Shown: positions 1 through 5,448 of the stretch, piece after piece
How positions within the stretch are numbered: the stretch's first letter is position 1
Layout of the letters: each line of letters opens with the position of its first letter
DNA from: an uncultured Pseudomonadota bacterium
Lineage (GTDB): Bacteria > Pseudomonadota > Gammaproteobacteria > Burkholderiales > SG8-39
Direction: 5' to 3'
DNA: 5,448 nt
Assembly: GCA_903864555.1 (NCBI GenBank)
Contig: CAIPGJ010000262.1
Coordinates: forward strand, 1 to 5,448
Position numbers and translations under genes: made by a program
The notes under the pieces: generated by a model
Seen by the model: only the letters and a program-made list of their open reading frames with translations
Told to the model about the DNA's origin: nothing
The model's database searches: none

Positions 1-502
1 GGTTCTTGATCATTTCCGTGTACAGGTAGCCCAGCCCGCTGCCCAGGTGCCCGTAGGAAAGCCTGCCCGGATTGGAGCGCGCATGGGCCACCATTTCCCC
101 GAAGTTCTTCCAGGGCGCATCCGCGGGCGAGCCCAGGGCAGCCGCGTATTCGACCAGGGCGGAAATGGAGGTCAGGTCGGTCAGCGGATCAAAGGGCACG
201 CTGCGGTTGAACAACCTGACGCTGGCGAGATTGGACCCGCCCATCAGCAGGAGATAGCCGTCGGGCTCCGCCTTCGCGACGAAATCCATGCCTGACAGTC
301 CGCCCCCTCCCGGCCGGTTCTCCACCAACACGGGTTGCTTTACTTCCTTGGCCAGCCCGGGGGAGAAAATCCGCGCGAGCACATCAGAGCCGCCTCCAGG
401 AGAAGTCGGAACGATGATGCGAATCGGTTTTGAGGGAAATTCCTGTGCCTGCACGGACTGCATCAGGACACCTGCAATAACCAGGGAAAACATGAACTTC
501 AT
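1..502 (-). CDS. Bug/TctC-family tripartite tricarboxylate transporter substrate-binding protein, partial (N-terminal 167 residues)
   Basis: Translating the minus strand from ATG at 502-500 gives an open frame of 167 codons running off the left edge, so the C-terminal half (families are about 320-330 residues) is missing. Residues 1-19 form a signal peptide (MKFMFSLVIAGVLMQSVQA) with a VQA|QE cleavage site, so the product should be periplasmic. Family hallmarks follow in order: FPSKPIRIIVP (22-32), PGGGSDVLAR (35-44), QPVLVENRPGGGG (56-68), and EPDGYLLL (79-86). NPGRLSYGHLGSG (144-156) comes near the edge. Bug proteins bind small carboxylates or related solutes by a venus-flytrap mechanism; the ligand cannot be inferred. 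The start is well set: GAGAGGAG lies 6 bases upstream, and the ATG overlaps the stop of the GntR gene as ATGA, which implies translational coupling. Family assignment is firm. Confidence 0.93.
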   Translation of the reverse strand, partial: MKFMFSLVIAGVLMQSVQAQEFPSKPIRIIVPTSPGGGSDVLARIFSPGLAKEVKQPVLVENRPGGGGLSGMDFVAKAEPDGYLLLMGGSNLASVRLFNRSVPFDPLTDLTSISALVEYAAALGSPADAPWKNFGEMVAHARSNPGRLSYGHLGSGLGYLYTEMIKN

Positions 503-1308
503 ATCCCGCTCCTCTCAACTAAAATCCGGTTGGTCGTCCGATAAATCCCCGCCTGCGATCTTTCCGAATGCTCCAGGTGCGTCACCAGGCGTGTGCAGGC
601 GCTGCGGATGTGCAGACGCAAGGCTTGCACCGCCAGCTCCGACTTGCCACCCTCGATGGCATCCAGGATCAGGCAATGCTCGCGCCACGGGCCCAGGCCC
701 TGCTCGCTGTAGCCTTCGACGCGCCGCTTGAGAATTACCCGGTCGAAGATGGCGGCCAGCACGTTGCCCAGATAGCGGTTGCCAGTGGCCCCCGCCAGTG
801 TGAGGTGAAAACACCGGTCTTCCTGCAGTCGCTCGGCGGTGATGTTCTTCTGGATGAGTTCCTTGTAACGCCGGTTGATCGCCTTCAGTTCCTTGAGCGT
901 TGCTTTGGGAACGCCACGGCGCATGGTCTCCTGCAAGGCGAAGGCCTCCAGCGCCTCGCGGGTCTCGTACAGCTCGCGCGCCTCGGCGGCATCGATCTGG
1001 GCCACGAAGAAGCCGCGGTTCTGGATGCGCGTGACATAGCCTTCCTGGTAGAGGCGCTCCAGGGCCTCGCGCACCGGCGTGCGAGACACGCCCAGCATCT
1101 CGGCCAGCGACTGGTGGGTGAGCTTGTGCCCCGGCCGCAGATGGTTCGAGAGGATGGCAGCCTTGATGGCGTCGTAGGTGGATTGCACGCGCGCCATCGC
1201 CGGCCCGTCGTCGCCCGCGCCGCCTGCATCATCACCCGGCGCCTGTGCGGGCCCGGGATTCCGGGCCCCGCCCCGCCCCGCCATCATGTGCGCCCAGCCC
1301 GCATTCAC
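499..1308 (-). CDS. GntR-family transcriptional regulator, FadR/FCD subfamily
   Basis: An N-terminal winged helix-turn-helix runs from STYDAIKAAILSNHLRPG through LAEMLGVSRTPVREALERL to the wing GYVTRIQNRGFFV. It is followed by an all-helical FCD effector domain. Residue numbers here are from the GTG at 1308-1306. The four expected metal/ligand-site residues of FCD proteins are present: Asp164 and His168 (EDRCFHLTLAGATGN), His211 (WREHCLILDAI) and His233 (LRLHI). Such proteins usually bind an organic acid and repress or activate a nearby catabolic operon. The gene is sandwiched between two Bug genes, so local control is likely. The start is uncertain. The GTG at 1308 overlaps the upstream TGA as GTGA and has AAGG just before it. 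An ATG at 1347 with AAGGA 9-12 bases upstream would overlap the upstream gene by 43 bp. ATG at 1287 and ATG at 1197 (232 residues, closest to normal family length) are also open. The first 37 residues are Gly/Ala/Pro/Asp-rich and unlike the family. Confidence 0.92.
   Translation of the reverse strand: MNAGWAHMMAGRGGARNPGPAQAPGDDAGGAGDDGPAMARVQSTYDAIKAAILSNHLRPGHKLTHQSLAEMLGVSRTPVREALERLYQEGYVTRIQNRGFFVAQIDAAEARELYETREALEAFALQETMRRGVPKATLKELKAINRRYKELIQKNITAERLQEDRCFHLTLAGATGNRYLGNVLAAIFDRVILKRRVEGYSEQGLGPWREHCLILDAIEGGKSELAVQALRLHIRSACTRLVTHLEHSERSQAGIYRTTNRILVERSGI
509..516 (-). promoter_or_regulatory. Ribosome binding site of the left Bug gene
   Basis: On the minus strand GAGAGGAG sits 6 bases before the ATG at 502-500. 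It lies inside the last codons of the GntR gene. It fixes the start of the left Bug protein and supports translation coupled to the regulator through the ATGA overlap. Confidence 0.7.
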
Positions 1309-2291
1309 TCGACCTTGAGTCCCAGCTTGCGGATCAGGTTGGACCATTGTTCGACGTCCTTGCTGATGCGCCGGGAAAACTCCTCACGTGTATCGCCCAC
1401 CGCATCCATGCCGTTGTTACGCGCCCAATCGCGCATTTCCGGCCCCTGCAGCACGGCAACGGATGCCCGGTGAACTGCGGTCAGGATGCTCTCCGGTGTC
1501 TTGATCGGTGCAAGCAGGCCATACCAGATGCCCAGGTCGTAATCTGGCAGGCCGGTCTCGCTGGCCGTCGGCAGTTCCGGCCAGAAGCCGGCGCGCTTCG
1601 CCGTGGAAACAGCCAACGCCCGCACCTTGCCTGAGCTTGCCAGCGGCTTGCTGCTGGTGATCGTCAGTATGGCGAAGTCGATTTCATTGGCCAGCAGCGC
1701 CGTGGCCACCGGCCCGCCGCCCTTGTAGGGCACATGCTCGGCCTGAACGCCCGCCATGGCCAGGAACAACTCGGTTGCCAGATGCAAGGAGCTGCCCAGG
1801 CCGGGAGTGCCGTAGTTGAGCTTTTTCGGACTCTGTCTAGCCAGTGCAATCAGTTCTGACACCGACTTGGGGGCCATCTGGCTGTTCACCAGGATCACCG
1901 CCGGGTAGGTCACGATCGTGGTTACCGGCGCGAGGTCGCGCTTCACCTCATAAGTCGGGTTCTTCTTCAGCAGCCCGTCGGTGATGATGGCGGCACTGTG
2001 GAACAGCAGCGTATAGCCGTCAGGGGCGGCCTTGATCACCCATTCGGTGCCGACAGCGCCCCCGGCCCCCGGCCGGTTCTCGATGATGACCGGCTGGCCG
2101 GAGCTCGCCGACATTTGCTGCGCAAAGGTGCGCGACAGCGCATCGCTCGCGCCGGCCGGTGCAAACGGCACTACCAGCCGCACCAGCCGCGCCGGATAGT
2201 CCGCAGCCTGAACCATGCCCGGCCCCCCCGACAACATGCACAGCAGTCCTGTCCCGATGCTTCTTGCGAAACTTGCTTTTGCAGAAAACAT
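1305..2291 (-). CDS. Bug/TctC-family tripartite tricarboxylate transporter substrate-binding protein (complete, 328 residues)
   Basis: Full-length periplasmic solute-binding protein of the Bug family. The signal peptide (residues 1-29 or 1-30, ending MVQAA, then DYPAR) contains a basic N-region (K5, R10) and a modest hydrophobic core (GLLCMLSG). Hallmarks are YPARLVRLVVPFAP (32-45), SDALSR (49-54), GQPVIIENRPGAGG (65-78), APDGYTLL (89-96), HVPYKGGGP (186-194) and the C-terminal PELPTASETGLPDYDLGIWYG (238-258). The length is normal for the family. A GTG at 2327 in the same frame would overlap the synthetase stop, but the ATG at 2291 is preferred because AAAGGAGG lies 4 bases upstream and the signal peptide then has a normal length. 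The gene follows the ligase gene by 32 bp, so they are probably co-transcribed. It differs clearly from the left Bug protein outside the shared motifs, which suggests a different ligand rather than a recent duplication. TctA/TctB membrane partners are not in the window. Confidence 0.95.
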   Translation of the reverse strand: MFSAKASFARSIGTGLLCMLSGGPGMVQAADYPARLVRLVVPFAPAGASDALSRTFAQQMSASSGQPVIIENRPGAGGAVGTEWVIKAAPDGYTLLFHSAAIITDGLLKKNPTYEVKRDLAPVTTIVTYPAVILVNSQMAPKSVSELIALARQSPKKLNYGTPGLGSSLHLATELFLAMAGVQAEHVPYKGGGPVATALLANEIDFAILTITSSKPLASSGKVRALAVSTAKRAGFWPELPTASETGLPDYDLGIWYGLLAPIKTPESILTAVHRASVAVLQGPEMRDWARNNGMDAVGDTREEFSRRISKDVEQWSNLIRKLGLKVE

Positions 2292-2295
2292 GCTT

Positions 2296-2303
2296 CCTCC
2301 TTT
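2296..2303 (-). promoter_or_regulatory. Strong Shine-Dalgarno sequence of the complete Bug gene
   Basis: AAAGGAGG on the minus strand is a near-perfect anti-16S match, 4 bases before ATG 2291-2289. It decides the start against the in-frame GTG at 2327. It also suggests that the binding protein is made at a higher rate than the ligase upstream, as expected for a periplasmic receptor. Confidence 0.8.
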
Positions 2304-2323
2304 GATGTCAGAACCACCCAGTG

Positions 2324-4456
2324 TCACGACCGGCTTTTCACCAGCGCATCCACCGCCAGCACACCACTCTGGCCCGGCATCACGAATACCGGGTTGAGTT
2401 CGATCTCCTGCATCGATGAATCACATTGCGCGAATCGTGCCGCAAGCCCCAGGGCCGCATCGACGAGCGCTCCGGCGTCTGCCGCCGGCTTGCCACGGAA
2501 GCCCTTGAGCAGCGTGGACAGCTTCAGACGGGCGACCAGTGCGATCACCTGTGCGCGCGTGACCGGCATGGCCAGATAGCCGAGGTCGCGGAACAACTCC
2601 ACCGCGATGCCCCCGGTGCCGATCGCCAGCACAGGCCCGAAATCGGGATTGCGAATGATGGAGAGCACCGCTTCGACGCCGCCGGGCACCATCTCCTGCA
2701 CCAGCACCCCCGCATCGGCTTTGCCCAGGCGCTGGCGCACCGTCGCCGCTGCACCCGCCACATCGGCCGCGGATGCCACATTCAGCAGCACCAATCCCAA
2801 CTCGGTCTTGTGATCGGAATCCGCGGGCAGCGCCTTCACGACCACCGGGAACTGCAGGCCGGCGCAGGCCAAGACTGCGTCATCCGAAGACCGCAGGATG
2901 CGCCAGCCCGGCATGCCGATGCCCGCATCCGCGAGGAAGGTGGCGGTTTCCTCCCAGGTACGCGGCACACTGCTGCCCCTGGCCATGCCTGCCGGTCTGC
3001 CTTCCGGAATGCCTGACGGTTCGCCAGCGGCACGTGCCAGCAGCTCGCGCCCCTTGTACAGCCAGTTGAGGTAACGGGCTGCCTCGGCGGCATCGCGTGC
3101 CGCCAGCACGCCCGCCCCGAGGAAGTCGCGCCGGACTTCCGGCGCCAGGCGATCGCCGAGGAAGGTGAGTACCACCGGCACCTGTTTCTCACGCGCGAGA
3201 GTCTTGAAAGCCTCGGCTTTTTCCACGACCTCGATCGGACCGCGATTGGCGAACTGGATGATGAGAGCCTCGGTGTTCGGATCATCGGCGATGAGATGCA
3301 GGCTCTTGTCGAACATCGCCGGATCAGAGAGCACCATGGCGGTCAGGTCGGTGGGATTATCAGCCTGCCCGAAAGCCGGGAGCACCTGCTTCAACTGCGA
3401 CACGGTTTCAGCTTCGAAGGTCGCCAGCGGTATGCCGTGCGCCTCGCACAGGTCCGCAGTCAGCGCGCGCGTGCCACCGGGCACACTGAACACCGAAACA
3501 CCGCCGGTGGCGCCATGCCGCGGCGGCAGCGGACAGAAGGTGAACACTTCGGCCGCCTCGATGAGGTCGGTGAGGCTGTCCACCTGGATCACCCCGGCCT
3601 GGTCGAGCACGTCGCGATACACCGCATAGCTCGAGGCAATCTTGCCGGTGTGCGAGGCGGCAGCTGCCTGGCCGATGGCGCTGTTGCCCGACTTGAGCGC
3701 CACCAGCTGGATGCCGCGCGCGCGCGCGCGCGCGGCCAGTGGCAGCAGCCGCGCACCATCGTTCAGACCCTCGATGAAAAGCAGCACCACCTTCACGTCA
3801 TCCTGCCCGATGATCCATTCCAGATAATCGAGCACGTTCATGACCGTCTCGTTGCCCACGCTCACCACATAGGCGCAGCCCACCCCGTTCTCCTGCAGAT
3901 GGCGGGCAATGGAACCGGTGATCGCGCCGCTCTGGCCCAGGATGGCAATGGGCGCATGTTGCAGGTGTTCGCGGCGCGCTGCCGAGCCGAAGGTGAGGAG
4001 CACGCGGCTCTTCACCGACCACACACCCTCGCAGTTGGGCCCGACGATGGGCATGCCGGTGCCGTGCGCCGCCTGCGCCAGCTGTGCCGCCAGTTCACGC
4101 CCGCCCTCCACTTCCTCGAAGCCCGAAGTGAACACGATGCACGAACCCATGCCCTTGCGTGCGCAGGCGGCCACGGTGTCGACCACCTCTTCGGCTGCCA
4201 CCATCACCAGGGCCACATCGGCCGGCTCGGGCAGCGATTCGATGTCCGGATAGCAGCGCACGCCGCCCAGTTCCTGGTACTTTGGATTGATCGGGTAGAT
4301 CTTTCCGGCAAAGCCGCTCTTTTGCAGGATGGCCAGCGGCGCGCCATTCAACTTGTGGGCGTTACCCGACACCCCGATCAGGGCCACCGAGCGGGCACGG
4401 AAGATCCGGTCCAGCCGGCTGGAAAGGGATGAAACGCTACTGGCCTTGTCTTGCAT
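2324..4456 (-). CDS. Acyl-CoA synthetase (NDP/ADP-forming), fused alpha-beta acetate-CoA ligase type
   Basis: 710-residue fused enzyme that forms an acyl-CoA from a carboxylic acid, CoA and ATP (giving ADP and Pi) through phosphohistidine intermediates; cytosolic. Domain order: a CoA-binding Rossmann domain (about 13-140; SVALIGVSGNAHKLNG at 23-38, YPINPKY at 54-60); succinyl-CoA-ligase-like domains (about 165-470; GQSGAITGS at 174-182, catalytic His269 in SHTGK); a Gly/Pro/Arg-rich linker (about 475-498); and an ATP-grasp domain (about 500-708; PVVVKALP at 537-544, His549 in DHKTELG, GGVEAVLSIIRNPDFGP at 592-608, IELNPVFV at 685-692). Both histidines expected for phosphoryl transfer are present. 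There is no GNAT domain, so it is not a Pat-type lysine acetyltransferase. The start has AGGAAC 4 bases upstream. Substrate is unknown; the neighbouring Bug proteins and CoA-transferase suggest an imported organic acid. A (CG)10 tract encodes residues 241-248. Confidence 0.95.
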   Translation of the reverse strand: MQDKASSVSSLSSRLDRIFRARSVALIGVSGNAHKLNGAPLAILQKSGFAGKIYPINPKYQELGGVRCYPDIESLPEPADVALVMVAAEEVVDTVAACARKGMGSCIVFTSGFEEVEGGRELAAQLAQAAHGTGMPIVGPNCEGVWSVKSRVLLTFGSAARREHLQHAPIAILGQSGAITGSIARHLQENGVGCAYVVSVGNETVMNVLDYLEWIIGQDDVKVVLLFIEGLNDGARLLPLAARARARGIQLVALKSGNSAIGQAAAASHTGKIASSYAVYRDVLDQAGVIQVDSLTDLIEAAEVFTFCPLPPRHGATGGVSVFSVPGGTRALTADLCEAHGIPLATFEAETVSQLKQVLPAFGQADNPTDLTAMVLSDPAMFDKSLHLIADDPNTEALIIQFANRGPIEVVEKAEAFKTLAREKQVPVVLTFLGDRLAPEVRRDFLGAGVLAARDAAEAARYLNWLYKGRELLARAAGEPSGIPEGRPAGMARGSSVPRTWEETATFLADAGIGMPGWRILRSSDDAVLACAGLQFPVVVKALPADSDHKTELGLVLLNVASAADVAGAAATVRQRLGKADAGVLVQEMVPGGVEAVLSIIRNPDFGPVLAIGTGGIAVELFRDLGYLAMPVTRAQVIALVARLKLSTLLKGFRGKPAADAGALVDAALGLAARFAQCDSSMQEIELNPVFVMPGQSGVLAVDALVKSRS
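3715..3734. repeat. (CG)10 dinucleotide tract inside the acyl-CoA synthetase gene
   Basis: Twenty bases of uninterrupted alternating C and G. On the coding strand it encodes the Ala-Arg alternation in AARARARG (residues 241-248), about 20 residues before the catalytic His269. It is a simple sequence repeat of a unit length not divisible by three and a classical Z-DNA-forming sequence. Confidence 0.9.
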
Positions 4457-4460
4457 CGTG

Positions 4461-4466
4461 GTTCCT
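4461..4466 (-). promoter_or_regulatory. Ribosome binding site of the acyl-CoA synthetase gene
   Basis: AGGAAC on the minus strand lies 4 bases before ATG 4456-4454. It is a moderate match and the only clear one near this start. The base of the 40-bp inverted repeat ends 6 bases upstream of it. Confidence 0.6.
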
Positions 4467-4472
4467 GTCAGT

Positions 4473-4512
4473 CATTGATCCGGTCATCGCCATGATGGCG
4501 GCCGGATCAATG
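4473..4512 (-). promoter_or_regulatory. 40-bp inverted repeat just upstream of the synthetase ribosome binding site
   Basis: Perfect 11-base arms, CATTGATCCGG (4473-4483) and CCGGATCAATG (4502-4512), enclose an 18-base centre. The centre itself carries the near-palindrome CGCCAT-G-ATGGCG (4488-4500). In mRNA this would be a strong hairpin 6 bases before the AGGAAC ribosome binding site. No T-run follows on the minus strand, so a simple intrinsic terminator is unlikely. It could be an operator for a dimeric regulator, an mRNA-stabilising or translation-modulating hairpin, or a repetitive palindromic element. The structure is certain; the role is inference. Confidence 0.5.
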
Positions 4513-4551
4513 CGGTGCGCCGGCAAACTTAGAGCGTCTGACAGCATTGCC

Positions 4552-4566
4552 GTCAGGCGCCCTGAC
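4552..4566. promoter_or_regulatory. 15-bp perfect palindrome, candidate operator
   Basis: GTCAGG-CGC-CCTGAC has two 6-base arms separated by three bases, about 100 bp upstream of the synthetase start. FCD-type GntR proteins such as PdhR bind inverted half-sites around a short centre, so this could be the target of the regulator encoded at 499-1308. The link is inference. The site may simply be part of the larger 83-bp structured unit. Confidence 0.25.
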
Positions 4567-4576
4567 TTAGGGGAGT

Positions 4577-4598
4577 GCGAGGGGATGTGTCCCCTCGC
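4577..4598. terminator. Strong hairpin after the CoA-transferase gene, possible terminator
   Basis: Perfect 9-base stem GCGAGGGGA / TCCCCTCGC with a 4-base loop (TGTG on the plus strand), starting 14 bases past the CoA-transferase stop codon at 4613-4615. Stem strength and position fit a transcription terminator or a 3' end-protecting hairpin. On the minus strand it is followed by ACTCCCC, without a T-run, so termination is doubtful. On the plus strand a short TTTG follows. Confidence 0.35.
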
Positions 4599-4612
4599 TT
4601 TGTCAGGCGCTC

Positions 4613-5448
4613 TCAATCCCCGAGCGCCGTGCTGGCCGCGAGCACGTCGGCCTCGTCCATCTTCAGCAGGCCGCGCAGCACCTCGTCGGTGTGTTCGCCC
4701 AGGAGCGGCGGCGGACGGCGAATGTCCCCACCGCAGTTGCTGAAGCGGAACGGCACGCCCAGCTGGTGCAATTCGCCGCCCTCGTAAGGCATGGTCTGCA
4801 CCATGCCGGGTGAGATCTGCTTCAGGTCTTCCAGCGCCGTGGGCAGGTCGTTCACCGGGGCGGCGGGTACATCGGCCGCATCCAGGATCTCCAGCCACTC
4901 ACGCGTGGTTTTCGCACCCATGCAGCGATTGATCTCCGGGATCAGCTCGGCGCGGTTCTTCACCCGCAGCTGGTTGGTGGCAAAGCGCGCATCGGCGGTG
5001 AGCTGCGGCTGGCCGATGGCATTGCAGAACTCGCGATAGGTCTTGTTGGTGCCTGCGCCCACCACCACATAGCCATCAGAGCTGGTAAAGGCCTGGTAGG
5101 GCACCAGCTGCGGATGGCCCGAGCCGATCGGCTCCACCTTCGCCTTGCCATCGAGCACGGCCACCGAATAATTGATCAGCAGGCTCATGGTGGCATCGAG
5201 CATGGCCACGCTGACCTCCTGGCCTTCCCCGGTGCGCTCGCGGTCATAGAGCGCGGTGAGGATGGCCGTTGCCATGTAGATGCCACCGCCGAAATCGGCC
5301 ATGGACACGCCCTGGCGCAGGGGATCTGTTGACCCCTCCATGCCGGTGATGCGCATCACCCCCGAGCGCGCCTGCACCGCGACATCCATGCCTGGCTTGG
5401 ACGCCATGCTGCCTTCAGTGCCATAAGCGGAGATGTTGGCGTAGATGA
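4613..5448 (-). CDS. Class III CoA-transferase (CaiB/BaiF family), partial, N-terminus beyond the right edge
   Basis: The open frame enters from the right edge and stops at TGA 4615-4613, giving 277 full codons. The family is about 380-410 residues, so roughly 110-130 N-terminal residues are missing. The visible part begins IYANISAYGTEGSMASKPGMD and continues DVAVQARSGVM, as in CaiB/formyl-CoA-transferase homologues. The internal ATG at 5407 is therefore not the start. The likely catalytic aspartate, which forms the aspartyl-CoA thioester, is Asp in VSMADFGGG, codon 5296-5294. RERTGEGQEVSVAMLDA, the HPQLVPYQAFTSSDGYVVV stretch, NRAELI and C-terminal PPPLLGEHTDEVL are further hallmarks. These enzymes move CoA between carboxylates. 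Family paralogues differ in substrate, so formyl-CoA, succinyl-CoA or other specificity cannot be assigned. The gene is co-directional with the ligase gene 156 bp downstream and both probably act on the same or linked acids. Confidence 0.94.
   Translation of the reverse strand, partial: IYANISAYGTEGSMASKPGMDVAVQARSGVMRITGMEGSTDPLRQGVSMADFGGGIYMATAILTALYDRERTGEGQEVSVAMLDATMSLLINYSVAVLDGKAKVEPIGSGHPQLVPYQAFTSSDGYVVVGAGTNKTYREFCNAIGQPQLTADARFATNQLRVKNRAELIPEINRCMGAKTTREWLEILDAADVPAAPVNDLPTALEDLKQISPGMVQTMPYEGGELHQLGVPFRFSNCGGDIRRPPPLLGEHTDEVLRGLLKMDEADVLAASTALGD

Larger units (their letters stand above)
4531..4613. repeat. 83-bp structured unit with 13-bp terminal inverted repeats
   Basis: AGAGCGTCTGACA (4531-4543) and TGTCAGGCGCTCT (4601-4613) are inverted repeats matching at 12 of 13 positions. 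The single mismatch would be a G-U pair in plus-strand RNA and a C-A mismatch in minus-strand RNA. Inside are two further perfect hairpins, 4552-4566 and 4577-4598. The word GCGYCTGAC occurs three times: minus strand at 4602-4610 and 4552-4560, and plus strand at 4534-4542. The right end starts at the last base of the CoA-transferase stop codon. It may be a miniature mobile or REP-like element, or a compound terminator. Confidence 0.5.

Noticed and set aside
568..1473. 301-codon plus-strand open frame opposite the GntR gene and the Bug 3' end
   Set aside because: It spans two antisense genes, has no family motif, and is a GC-driven shadow frame.
2292..2327. GTG at 2327 as start of the complete Bug protein
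   Set aside because: It would add 12 residues before the signal peptide and place the AAAGGAGG ribosome binding site inside the coding region. The ATG at 2291 fits better.
3296..4432. 378-codon plus-strand open frame opposite the ligase gene
   Set aside because: It lies wholly antisense to a gene with clear domain motifs. It has a His/Gly/Arg-rich composition with no recognisable domain and is explained by high GC at third codon positions.
2324..4456. Pat-like protein lysine acetyltransferase
   Set aside because: The protein ends after the ATP-grasp domain without a GNAT domain and retains both phosphotransfer histidines, so it is read as an active CoA ligase.
4437..4898. Minus-strand frame across the 156-bp spacer
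   Set aside because: It overlaps the CoA-transferase C-terminus in another frame and has an Arg/Gly/Ala-rich composition. The CoA-transferase frame carries the family motifs.
4613..5407. ATG at 5407 as the CoA-transferase start
   Set aside because: The frame remains open to the window edge, and the residues before it (IYANISAYGTEGS) match the conserved interior of CaiB/BaiF proteins.
1..5448. CRISPR array, tRNA/rRNA, insertion sequence transposase or phage genes
   Set aside because: Nothing on either strand supports them. The repeats seen are single inverted repeats in the spacer, not spaced direct repeats, and no transposase motifs are encoded.

Overview
The window is GC-rich, close-packed bacterial DNA. 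Every gene I can support lies on the minus strand, so transcription runs from right to left. Two Bug/TctC-type periplasmic binding proteins occur together with an FCD-type GntR regulator, a class III (CaiB/BaiF) CoA-transferase and an ADP-forming acyl-CoA ligase. That combination is typical of Burkholderiales (Bordetella/Achromobacter/Cupriavidus/Comamonadaceae-like Betaproteobacteria), where Bug proteins are greatly expanded. This placement rests on gene content and base composition only and is a moderate-confidence inference.

Layout in transcription order: (1) 5448-4613, the C-terminal two thirds of a class III CoA-transferase whose start lies beyond the right edge. (2) 4612-4457, the only real intergenic region (156 bp). 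It holds an 83-bp unit bounded by 13-bp inverted repeats with two nested hairpins, then a separate 40-bp perfect-armed inverted repeat just before the next ribosome binding site. (3) 4456-2324, a complete 710-residue acyl-CoA synthetase (NDP-forming). (4) 2291-1305, a complete Bug-family binding protein preceded by an almost ideal Shine-Dalgarno sequence. (5) about 1308-499, a GntR/FCD regulator with an uncertain N-terminus. (6) 502-1, a second Bug-family protein cut by the left edge. The junctions after the synthetase are tight: 32 bp, then a likely GTGA overlap, then an ATGA overlap. The last four genes therefore look like one translationally coupled operon, and the CoA-transferase may be co-transcribed or separated by the structured spacer.

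As a unit this reads as an uptake-and-activation cassette for an organic acid. Bug proteins bind the acid in the periplasm. The ligase (ATP + CoA) and/or the CoA-transferase converts it to a thioester. The FCD regulator probably senses the acid or its product. The substrate cannot be read from the sequence, and no TctA/TctB membrane subunits are in the window. I see no RNA genes, CRISPR arrays, insertion sequences or phage genes. The most unusual points are the structured 156-bp spacer, a (CG)10 tract inside the ligase gene, and a G-rich, hairpin-bearing stretch at the doubtful start of the regulator.
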